From assembly GCA_016931955.1 (NCBI GenBank), contig JAFGDV010000033.1:1-13640 (forward strand): a stretch of 13,640 nt of DNA, in the 5' to 3' direction. The notes under the pieces are model-generated. The model was not told the DNA's origin and made no database searches. It saw only the letters and a list, made by a program, of their open reading frames with translations. The DNA is from Candidatus Altarchaeota archaeon (lineage in GTDB: Archaea; Altiarchaeota; Altiarchaeia; IMC4; QMZM01). A program made the translations under genes and the position numbers. This document shows positions 7,036 through 13,128 of the stretch, in pieces (the stretch's first letter is position 1; each line of letters begins with the position of its first letter).

Positions 7036-7860
7036 ATGAAAACTCCCGACCTAAAACCCAGGAAGATGAGTCTCAGCATAGAATATGTTAACAAATTGCT
7101 TGGAATGGATTACAGCGGAGAGGAAGTTAAGAAACTGCTGGAGAAGATGCGCTACGGCGTAGAGGTCAGTGGAGAGAAAATCAAGGTGTTGATCCCAGCA
7201 TATAGAACAGACGTACTGCACCCGATGGACTTGGTGGAAGACATAGCAATAGCTCATGGATACGGGAACTTTAAGCCGGAGCTGCCGAAGACCAGTACCA
7301 TAGGAGAAAGAGACCCGGCGGAGCTATTCTATAACTCCATAAGAGAACTGATGCTAGGCTTCGGCTTCCAGGAAACAATGACGCTAATAATGACGAACAA
7401 AAAAAATCTGTTCGAGAAAATGGAGACTCCAGAAGAAAAAACAGTGGAGACAAAGAATCCAGTCTCAGTAGAGCACTCAATAGCGAGAACATGGCTCCTA
7501 CCATCACTCCTAACAGTACTGGAGAAAAACAAGAATAGGGAATACCCGCAAAGGATCTTTGAAATAGGATACTGCATCACAGGAGAAGGAAGAGACAAGG
7601 TAAAGATGGCAGCAGTAATAGCGCACTCTAAGGCGAACTTCTCAGAGACGAAGGCCATCTACACAGGCATAATGGATAATATCGGTATAGAGTGCAAGAC
7701 AACGGAATACAAACACGGAAGCTTCATCCCGGGAAGATGCGCCTCCACAGAGGAAGGATTCTTCGGAGAAATACACCCCAAGGTATTGGAAAACTTCGGC
7801 CTCGAAGTGCCAGTAACAGCCTTTGAATTGGATCTGAGCTCTATCTTTGAGAGAATATAG
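7036..7860 (+). CDS. pheT: C-terminal half of phenylalanyl-tRNA synthetase beta subunit (lacks editing domain)
   Basis: 274 aa matching only the second half of archaeal PheT (normally about 550-590 aa). Residues 1-85 are the B5 domain: TPDLKPRKM (3-11), YVNKLLGM (17-24), and the conserved VLIPAYRTDVLHPMDLVED (51-69). Residues 90-274 are the catalytic-like core (B6/B7): FGFQETMTLIMT (109-120), NPVSVEHSIARTWLLPSLL (141-159), FEIG (175-178), GEIHPKVLENFG (244-255), ending in the family's FELDLSSIF. The N-terminal B1 and B3/B4 (editing) part, about 270 residues, is absent, and upstream plus-strand frames do not encode it. The frame is open, with stops just before 7024. Homology begins at residue 2-3, so the break is at about 7020-7042. 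aRF1 follows after 14 bp with no terminator, so the two are probably co-transcribed. It may be a split gene, a truncated pseudogene or a rearrangement/assembly junction. Confidence 0.85.
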   Translation: MKTPDLKPRKMSLSIEYVNKLLGMDYSGEEVKKLLEKMRYGVEVSGEKIKVLIPAYRTDVLHPMDLVEDIAIAHGYGNFKPELPKTSTIGERDPAELFYNSIRELMLGFGFQETMTLIMTNKKNLFEKMETPEEKTVETKNPVSVEHSIARTWLLPSLLTVLEKNKNREYPQRIFEIGYCITGEGRDKVKMAAVIAHSKANFSETKAIYTGIMDNIGIECKTTEYKHGSFIPGRCASTEEGFFGEIHPKVLENFGLEVPVTAFELDLSSIFERI

Positions 7861-7874
7861 CAACTGATTCTAGA

Positions 7875-8963
7875 ATGGACGCCAAAAAAGAGTACAGACT
7901 AAGGAAGATAGTGAACGAATTGAAGAACAAGAGAGGAAGACACACAGAACTGGTCTCAGTGTACGTGCCCAAGGGCTTCGACATAAACAACGTCATAGGA
8001 CAACTCGCAGAAGAACAGGGGACTGCCTCGAATATAAAGTCGAAGACTACTAGGAAGAACGTGGTAGACGCCTTAGAGAAGATAATACAACATTTGAGAT
8101 TATTCAAGCAGACCCCGGAGAACGGATTAGCGGTATTCTGCGGAAACATCTCAGAAAGAGAGGGAATACAGGACCTGCAACTGTGGTCCGTGGAGCCGCA
8201 CGAGCCGATATATGTGAGAATATACAGGTGCGATCAAACCTTCGTCACAGAGCCCCTCGAAGACCTGGTGACTACAAAGGAGGTATATGGGTTGATAGCG
8301 ATCGACAACAAGGAGGCGACGATAGCCACTTTGAAGGGAGATAGATACAACATAATAAAGAAGCTGACCTCAGGATACAGGGGAAAACACAGAGCCGGAG
8401 GACAATCACAGAGGAGATTCGAACGAATAGTCTTAGAGCAGTCACATGAGTTCAAGGTAAGGGTGGGAGAAGCAGCCACAACAGCATTCCTAGACAACCT
8501 GAAAGACCTGAAGGGAGTCGTCGTAGGAGGCCCAGCAGGCACAAAAGACGACTTCCTGGAAGGAGACTACCTACACCACGAACTCAAGAAGAAGATCATC
8601 GCAGTACAGGACATAACATACACCGACGAATCAGGGATAAGAGAGCTGATAGACAAGTCCAAGGATGTTCTAAGCAACGTAGAAATGGTGAGACAGAAGA
8701 TCCACGTGCAGCGGTTCCTGAAAGAACTGATACACGACGGAAACATAGCCTACGGAGACGACATAGAAAAAGCACTCAACGCAGGAGCCGTGGAGGTGTT
8801 GTTGCTCTCCCAAAATCTGAACGACGAAGCCATAGACGACCTGTACGAGAAGGCGAAGGCGACAAGCGCCAACGTCGAAATACTCTCAGACAACTTCGAG
8901 GAAGGATTCCAGCTCTGGAACACATTCAAGGGAAAGGCAGCATTGCTGAGATTCAAGGTATAG
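7875..8963 (+). CDS. prf1: Archaeal peptide chain release factor aRF1
   Basis: 362 aa class-1 release factor that reads all three stop codons in the ribosomal A site and triggers peptide release. Domain 1 carries TASNIKS (50-56) and YRCDQTF (117-123; the YxCxxxF stop-recognition motif). Domain 2 carries GGQ (175-177) within HRAGGQSQRRFER. Domain 3 (about 245-362) is shorter than in most archaea (typical total about 410 aa). After VEVLLLSQNLND (307-318) the sequence passes directly to ANVEILSDNFEEG, without the CxxC-bearing mini-domain. The GTS/GTE motif reads HTE (23-25), preceded by GR. The ATG at 7875 fits the normal N-terminus; no Shine-Dalgarno is apparent, so coupling to the upstream pheT fragment is likely. 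It ends in TAG followed by T9. A partial copy of its 3' end lies downstream. Confidence 0.95.
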   Translation: MDAKKEYRLRKIVNELKNKRGRHTELVSVYVPKGFDINNVIGQLAEEQGTASNIKSKTTRKNVVDALEKIIQHLRLFKQTPENGLAVFCGNISEREGIQDLQLWSVEPHEPIYVRIYRCDQTFVTEPLEDLVTTKEVYGLIAIDNKEATIATLKGDRYNIIKKLTSGYRGKHRAGGQSQRRFERIVLEQSHEFKVRVGEAATTAFLDNLKDLKGVVVGGPAGTKDDFLEGDYLHHELKKKIIAVQDITYTDESGIRELIDKSKDVLSNVEMVRQKIHVQRFLKELIHDGNIAYGDDIEKALNAGAVEVLLLSQNLNDEAIDDLYEKAKATSANVEILSDNFEEGFQLWNTFKGKAALLRFKV

Positions 8964-8972
8964 TTTTTTTTT
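8931..8972 (+). repeat. aRF1 3'-end direct repeat, copy 1 (in gene)
   Basis: The last 33 bp of aRF1 with its T9 tract. Copy 2 (9032-9072) differs by three transitions and one T. The copies are 101 bp apart. Confidence 0.85.
8964..8972 (+). terminator. Oligo-T terminator after aRF1
   Basis: Nine T residues immediately after the TAG of aRF1, followed by a GTGCAAC...GTTGCAC hairpin. T-tracts of this length terminate archaeal RNA polymerase without needing a hairpin. Confidence 0.65.
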
Positions 8973-9000
8973 GTGCAACTAAGCGAAGCGCATGTTGCAC
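8973..9000. repeat. Intergenic hairpin 1
   Basis: GTGCAAC (8973-8979) pairs with GTTGCAC (8994-9000): a 7-bp perfect stem with a 14-nt loop. It follows the T9 tract of aRF1. Confidence 0.6.
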
Positions 9001-9007
9001 CTTTGAT

Positions 9008-9026
9008 CAACCTTTATTAAAGGTTG
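9008..9026. repeat. Intergenic hairpin 2
   Basis: CAACCTTT (9008-9015) pairs with AAAGGTTG (9019-9026) around an ATT loop: an 8-bp perfect stem. Nearly the same hairpin recurs at 9159-9179. Confidence 0.65.
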
Positions 9027-9031
9027 CAGAT

Positions 9032-9072
9032 GGAAAAGCAGCATTGCTGAGATCCAAGGTGTAGTTTTTTTT
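9032..9072 (+). pseudogene. Second, displaced copy of the aRF1 3' end with T-tract
   Basis: A 33-bp segment matching the last ten codons and stop of aRF1, followed by T8. In frame it would read GKAALLRSKV-stop against GKAALLRFKV-stop in the gene. The differences are three transitions, two silent and one Phe-to-Ser. It has no open frame upstream and cannot be translated as part of aRF1. Possible origins are a tandem duplication with partial loss, or an attachment-site-like repeat left by an element that integrated at the gene's 3' end. Confidence 0.8.
9065..9072 (+). terminator. Second oligo-T tract (duplicated terminator)
   Basis: T8 directly after the TAG of the duplicated aRF1 tail. It would act as a back-up terminator for plus-strand transcription. 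Confidence 0.45.
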
Positions 9073-9096
9073 GCACCAGGATCTTCTATTCTGCAC

Positions 9097-9119
9097 ATAA
9101 GGGCACCCTGTGCCCTTAT
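9097..9119. repeat. Intergenic hairpin 3
   Basis: ATAAGGGCAC (9097-9106) pairs with GTGCCCTTAT (9110-9119) around CCT: a 10-bp perfect stem with a 3-nt loop. Confidence 0.65.
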
Positions 9120-9128
9120 CAACCCCAA

Positions 9129-9149
9129 GAATCTGCCTTCGGCAGATTC
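9129..9149. repeat. Intergenic hairpin 4, terminator-like on the plus strand
   Basis: GAATCTGCC (9129-9137) pairs with GGCAGATTC (9141-9149) around TTC: a 9-bp perfect stem, followed on the plus strand by CTTTTTGG. It could stop plus-strand readthrough into the SPFH gene. Confidence 0.6.
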
Positions 9150-9158
9150 CTTTTTGGT

Positions 9159-9179
9159 CAACCTTTTATGAAAAGGTTG
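9159..9179. repeat. Intergenic hairpin 5
   Basis: CAACCTTTT (9159-9167) pairs with AAAAGGTTG (9171-9179) around ATG: a 9-bp perfect stem. It is a near-copy of hairpin 2. It lies 5 bp beyond the stop of the SPFH gene, so it is transcribed at the 3' end of that message. Confidence 0.65.
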
Positions 9180-9184
9180 CGGGT

Positions 9185-10192
9185 CTAGTATGTGCTGGAT
9201 CTGGATTCAGGCTCCTCTGAGCCTTTTCCCTCTGATGTAGTGGACTCGAAGGACTTAGCTAGATCCTCCAGTTTCTTCCTCCTGACGTCGGGATTCTCCT
9301 TGAAGATTTCAGCGACGGCGGCGATACTTCCAAGGATACCTGAAGTCTCCATGGGCAGGAAGATCTTCGTAGCATTACCGTCGGCGACCTTCTGCAAGGT
9401 TTCAAGATACTTTATCGCGATCAAGTCCTCAGAAGGCATACCCCTGTGTATCGCCGAATAAACGCTTATGATGGCTTCGGCCTCACCCTCAGCCACTGCG
9501 ATCTCCTTATACCGGGTAGCGTCGGCGACCTTCTGTATAGCCTGAGCCCGACCCTCCGCCTCAAGGATGGCGCCCTGCTTCGAACCCTCAGCCTTCAGGA
9601 TCTCAGACTGCTTGATACCCTCAGCCTCCAGGATTGCTGCCCTCTTGGTCCTCTCAGCCTTCATCTGCTTGCTCATAGCATCAGTTATGTCCCTAGGAGG
9701 GTCGATCTTCTGCAATTCAACCCGAGTGACCCTGACACCCCATCTATCGGTGGCGTCGTCTAGGATCCTCCTAAGCTCTGCGTTGATCTTCTCTCTAGAG
9801 GTTAAGGTCTCATCCAGCTCCAAGTCACCTACGACGTTCCTCAGATTGGTCTGAGCCAGCTTCAAGGCAGCCAACTCGAACATAGCAACATTGTAGACGA
9901 CCTTAAATGGATCGGTGACCTCAAAATAGATAACAGCGTCAACGGTAACCACTGCGTTATCTTCTGTGATGACCTCCTGAGGCGGGACATCAATAACCTG
10001 CTCCCGGACGTCCACCTTTATTATGGTCTCGACAAAGGGGATGATAAACTGCAGCCCAGGACCAAGGGTCTTCTGATATTTACCGAAACGCTCAATCAAG
10101 CCCTTCTCAAATGGGCGAATAATCTTCACAGCCTTCGTGGCAAAAATAAAAACCAAAAACAAAGCAAACAATATTGGGTAGAAACCATCCAT
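9185..10192 (-). CDS. Stomatin/prohibitin-like SPFH-domain membrane protein
   Basis: 335 aa. One N-terminal membrane segment (about 4-19) is followed by an SPFH/Band 7 domain (about 22-180). Typical stretches are IRPFEKGLIERFGKY (25-39), GPGLQFIIPFVE (44-55), DVREQVIDVPPQEVITEDN (61-79) and WGVRVTRVELQKIDPP (151-166). A long coiled-coil region (about 172-245) contains three 11-residue repeats of the form ILxAEGxxQ at about 185-217. A low-complexity Ser/Glu-rich tail ends the protein. Family members form membrane-bound oligomeric scaffolds linked to membrane quality control. The gene sits 10 bp after a short NfeD gene, the standard SPFH-NfeD partnership. A strong GAGGTGA site at 10198-10204 supports the start. 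No ClpP-like NfeD protease is visible here. Confidence 0.92.
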   Translation of the reverse strand: MDGFYPILFALFLVFIFATKAVKIIRPFEKGLIERFGKYQKTLGPGLQFIIPFVETIIKVDVREQVIDVPPQEVITEDNAVVTVDAVIYFEVTDPFKVVYNVAMFELAALKLAQTNLRNVVGDLELDETLTSREKINAELRRILDDATDRWGVRVTRVELQKIDPPRDITDAMSKQMKAERTKRAAILEAEGIKQSEILKAEGSKQGAILEAEGRAQAIQKVADATRYKEIAVAEGEAEAIISVYSAIHRGMPSEDLIAIKYLETLQKVADGNATKIFLPMETSGILGSIAAVAEIFKENPDVRRKKLEDLAKSFESTTSEGKGSEEPESRSSTY

Positions 10193-10197
10193 TTATC

Positions 10198-10204
10198 TCA
10201 CCTC
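10198..10204 (-). promoter_or_regulatory. Shine-Dalgarno site for the SPFH gene
   Basis: GAGGTGA on the minus strand, 5 nt before the ATG at 10192. It begins within the NfeD stop codon, indicating tight translational linkage of the pair. Confidence 0.65.
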
Positions 10205-10628
10205 ACATTTTTTTCACGATAACATGTGCGCCTTCAACGCCTGTTACTTCGACCTTCTCTCCTACAGGAATCTTTTCCTCGGCGTCGGCTCGCCATTCAT
10301 CCTTTCTGATCCTCACCCTGCCAGTGTTCTCCTCAGGGTCTATTGTTTCGATGACATGCGCCTTCTGCCCGATCAATGCATCAATGGCTGCATCCCTCGG
10401 CGCTTTCTTGGTTATCCTGTCAGCGAACCGCCTCGTGAAGAGGAGCAATATAACTGAGACGACGAGAAATATAATCCATTGGGTTATGTCATCTGAGACG
10501 CCGAAGAAGGCTGCTAAGGCAGCAGCAAGGCCGCCGACGCCAAACCAGGTCAAAAAAAAGCCTTCAGTGAACATCTCACCTATAAAAAAGATTATCGCTA
10601 CGACAAGCCAAATCTCGAATCCAGCCAT
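10203..10628 (-). CDS. NfeD-family membrane protein, short form
   Basis: 141 aa with three hydrophobic segments (about 5-19, 23-42, 48-64) and a C-terminal OB-fold (about 85-140). The OB-fold shows the family pattern GQKAHVIETIDPEENTGRV, then EWRADAEEKIPVGEKVEV and VEGAHVIV. This is the short NfeD form without the N-terminal ClpP-like serine protease domain. Short NfeD proteins are generally encoded beside SPFH proteins and are thought to act with them in membrane organisation. Here it is the first gene of a two-gene unit with the SPFH gene. It is divergent from the large surface protein at 10673, sharing a 44-bp intergenic region. Confidence 0.9.
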   Translation of the reverse strand: MAGFEIWLVVAIIFFIGEMFTEGFFLTWFGVGGLAAALAAFFGVSDDITQWIIFLVVSVILLLFTRRFADRITKKAPRDAAIDALIGQKAHVIETIDPEENTGRVRIRKDEWRADAEEKIPVGEKVEVTGVEGAHVIVKKM

Positions 10629-10672
10629 AATATGTATATGTATCCAAATAAATAAATAGTTTAAACGGTCAG
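10629..10672. promoter_or_regulatory. Divergent promoter region between NfeD and the surface protein
   Basis: A 44-bp AT-rich spacer. On the plus strand TATGTATATG (10631-10640) is a TATA candidate, predicting a start at about 10661, 12 nt before the ATG at 10673. On the minus strand TTTATTTAT or TTTAAACTA (within 10645-10666) could serve NfeD. The boxes are assigned by spacing only. Confidence 0.4.
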
Positions 10673-13090
10673 ATGGACACTAAACACATGATGTGGATAG
10701 CAGTGGTCTTTGTTCTGATACTATCACATCATGCCTCTGCAGGATACTGCAATGAAGAGCTAATGGATGCTGAAGCCGGAGCCCACGTCGTCGTATCCAA
10801 ATGCAGGAACATCGGAACGTTCTCCCTCGGAGGCTTCTATGACGGAGAATGGGAGAGATTAACGTATAACTACCCGGAGGCGTGGGAGGGCACCTTCATG
10901 AGTGTGTACGTGGATGGAAGGGTCTATTCTAATACTATGAATCCCTCCAGTGTAAGGCTCGACAGCAGCACATTCATGGACCAATACGTGGAGAAGGCTC
11001 CGCAGAGGATAGGCAACAAGATCATCACGGTGTGGAGGCTCCCCGAGCAGGTCATCGTTGAAGAGATACTCGAATTGGTCGAGAACGGCACCAAGATACA
11101 TATCAGATTGGGAAACAAAGGGGGGCGGGATGTTGAGGTTGGGGCGAGGCTCCACTTAGACACGATGCTCGGGGAAAACGACGGCGCACCGATCTACATA
11201 CCAGGCGACGGATTGAAGTCGAAGGAATCAGAGTACTACGACGACGGACTCGACTTCAGATACTGGAAAGCATATAACAGGGGAGAGAATGCGACGATAA
11301 TCTCCAGCGGAATACTCTATGGTGAAGGATTAACGTACCCCGACAGGCTGCTGGTCACGGACTGGAAGAAGAGCATGTACTCGTCATGGGACTATGGAAT
11401 TGATCCAGGGGTCACTATACTGGGGGATTCAGCAGTGATCATATACTATGAACCGAGGACCCTTTCGCTGAATGAGACGAGGACGATCCTCACAGCATAC
11501 AAGAGAGGCGAGCCCGTGCTGGGGGTTGCGAAAGGCAGCCTTGGAATAGCGGACATAGTACCAGAAGGCGTTGATGATGAGCATCTTCCAGGAGAAAACA
11601 TCTCCTTCAGCGTTGATGTTGTGAGCAGGGACGTTGAAGAAAATACCAGCGTGCTTGTAGAGGTCGTCGACAAAGAAGGTAAGATAGTCTACAAATACAA
11701 CTCGACAAGCGATATCCTGGAGCCGGATACAGTAACGCCGACAGGTTTTGGCTTCCAGGTTCCTGAGGACTCAATGGAAGGAGACTTCTTTGACGTAAGG
11801 GCGTCTCTGTTCAAGGACGGGGAGAGGGTCGATCAACAGAGTAAGAGGTTCACTGTTTCAGAATCACAGAAGGGCTCATTCATGTTGGACGACGTCAGGG
11901 TTACTGGTTCCGGTAATGTCTCAGACATAGAGGTGGACTTGATAAACCTCGGATCGAGAAATAGCGGGGTCTTGAGGATTCAAGTAATAAAGGACGGAGT
12001 GGTCATCTATGAAGCAACAAGGTCGACTGATATCTTGAATGCGGACACTGTAGGGACCTACAACTTCGAATGGTTCCATGAAGGCATCGACTTGGATTCC
12101 TTCATCGTTGTCGTATCCCTCTACAGGGATTACAGGAAGGTGGATGAGATAAAGAAGGAATTCTCTTTCCGGTTCAGGTTGAAGGACGTGCGGCTTTACA
12201 AGACAGGAGAGAAACAGGTCATCATCGAAATAGATCTGGTAAGCTCCAAGGCGCCGAACAGCGGCGAAGTAGGGCTTGAGGTACTGAGCAACGGGGAAGT
12301 CATCCATGAAAGTATGAAGGCGACTGGTATCGTTCCACCCTTTATGACGACCACCGTCAACTTTACCTGGATCCCAGAGGGTGATTATTATAATCCAATT
12401 TTTGTAGCCATTTCCTTGTACAAGGATCTCAAGAAAGTAGATGAGATCACGAAGGAGTTATCCTTTAAAACAGATGATGGCGGATCTCCTGAATCGGTCG
12501 AACTGCCCGAGGCTTCAGAAGTCATGGTAGAAGAGGAGGATGAAGTAGATGAAGGCGTGCCTTACCTGCAGATTGCCGGGTTAATGTTATTGATATTGCT
12601 GTTTTTGTTTCTCAATCCAGTGACTAGGGGGAAGGTGATGGATACTGGGGGTGGCATCTATGGTGAAATAGAAAGGAGGAGCCAGAGGAAGGGTTCGATG
12701 AAGAAGGTGGTTGAGATTCTAAAGGCGGTAGGCGTTAGCATGGGAGTCAACGATATCCTAAAGGAGATGAGGGATCTTAAGGCGGTTGAATTGGAGAAGC
12801 TGAGGGACGGCGAAAATATTGTGCTGATCATCAAGAACAGAAGCGGTAAGAGGTTGAGGAATTGTGTGGTCGAAGACAGCCTCCCAGGAGGTGGGGGGGT
12901 TTCGATGTCAGACTTCCACACGATAGGCAAGGGTGATAAACTGGTAGTTGGCAGGGACGATAAACTCATCTGGCAGATAGGGACACTGCTGCCTGGGGAC
13001 ACAGCTATCCTGGAATACAAGATGACGGGAGGCAAAACCATGACTCCGGTAAGGCTTAAATGGGATTTCGGGGAGAAAGTCCAAGGTTAG
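10673..13090 (+). CDS. Large secreted, single-pass surface protein with three beta-sandwich repeats
   Basis: 805 aa of no family I can name. A signal peptide (about 1-23, ending ASA-G) leads to an ectodomain. The N-terminal domain (about 35-285) contains NIGTFSLGGFYDG (46-58), LTYNYPEAWEGTF (63-75) and RLHLDTMLGENDGAP (159-173). Three repeats follow at about 327-394, 433-499 and 533-598, each of the form [LV].V...G.V.YE..(S/T)TDIL...T and ending SLYKD..KVDEI.KEFSF, like CARDB/Ig-type modules. Eight N-X-S/T sequons (N138, 206, 267, 309, 324, 343, 415, 563) precede an acidic linker (617-627) and one membrane segment (about 629-650). A basic patch and a roughly 150-residue tail (about 655-805) with a W-Q-I-G-x-L-x-P-G beta motif follow. 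It is divergent from NfeD, and a paralogue begins 38 bp downstream. It is probably a glycosylated surface protein. Length and repeats are seen; function is unknown. Confidence 0.75.
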   Translation: MDTKHMMWIAVVFVLILSHHASAGYCNEELMDAEAGAHVVVSKCRNIGTFSLGGFYDGEWERLTYNYPEAWEGTFMSVYVDGRVYSNTMNPSSVRLDSSTFMDQYVEKAPQRIGNKIITVWRLPEQVIVEEILELVENGTKIHIRLGNKGGRDVEVGARLHLDTMLGENDGAPIYIPGDGLKSKESEYYDDGLDFRYWKAYNRGENATIISSGILYGEGLTYPDRLLVTDWKKSMYSSWDYGIDPGVTILGDSAVIIYYEPRTLSLNETRTILTAYKRGEPVLGVAKGSLGIADIVPEGVDDEHLPGENISFSVDVVSRDVEENTSVLVEVVDKEGKIVYKYNSTSDILEPDTVTPTGFGFQVPEDSMEGDFFDVRASLFKDGERVDQQSKRFTVSESQKGSFMLDDVRVTGSGNVSDIEVDLINLGSRNSGVLRIQVIKDGVVIYEATRSTDILNADTVGTYNFEWFHEGIDLDSFIVVVSLYRDYRKVDEIKKEFSFRFRLKDVRLYKTGEKQVIIEIDLVSSKAPNSGEVGLEVLSNGEVIHESMKATGIVPPFMTTTVNFTWIPEGDYYNPIFVAISLYKDLKKVDEITKELSFKTDDGGSPESVELPEASEVMVEEEDEVDEGVPYLQIAGLMLLILLFLFLNPVTRGKVMDTGGGIYGEIERRSQRKGSMKKVVEILKAVGVSMGVNDILKEMRDLKAVELEKLRDGENIVLIIKNRSGKRLRNCVVEDSLPGGGGVSMSDFHTIGKGDKLVVGRDDKLIWQIGTLLPGDTAILEYKMTGGKTMTPVRLKWDFGEKVQG
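11147..11196 (+). repeat. 50-bp exact direct repeat, copy 1
   Basis: Encodes the RLHLDTMLGENDGAPIY block of the 805-aa protein. Identical at every base to 13591-13640, although flanking homologous DNA has diverged at many silent sites. Confidence 0.9.
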
Positions 13091-13091
13091 G

Positions 13092-13097
13092 TTTTTT
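13092..13097 (+). terminator. Oligo-T tract after the surface protein gene
   Basis: T6 one base after the TAG at 13088-13090. A short terminator candidate separating the two tandem paralogues. Confidence 0.35.
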
Positions 13098-13110
13098 CTG
13101 GTGACGTGTA

Positions 13111-13127
13111 ATATATAAGGTATATAA
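13111..13127 (+). promoter_or_regulatory. TATA-rich spacer before the second paralogue
   Basis: Two TATATAAG-like words lie directly before the ATG at 13129. They are too close to place a transcription start upstream of that codon with the usual 26-nt spacing. Either transcription begins inside the signal-peptide region or the gene is read through from upstream. Confidence 0.25.
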
Positions 13128-13128
13128 G

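Noticed and set aside
7036-7066. Frameshift joining an upstream pheT N-terminal half to the present frame
   Set aside because: Upstream plus-strand frames are closed by many stops and the DNA there encodes the minus-strand membrane protein, so no nearby N-terminal half exists.
8979-9161. Minus-strand 60-codon frame in the aRF1-SPFH spacer
   Set aside because: It is made of the hairpin arms and the duplicated aRF1 tail read backwards; no ribosome binding site or family match.
8973-9179. CRISPR array or tRNA in the structured spacer
   Set aside because: The hairpins are not regularly spaced identical repeats with unique spacers, and no cloverleaf with a T-arm GTTCRA box can be drawn.
11446-12307. 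Minus-strand frames opposite the large surface protein
   Set aside because: Low-complexity Ser/Thr-rich shadows of a well-supported plus-strand gene.
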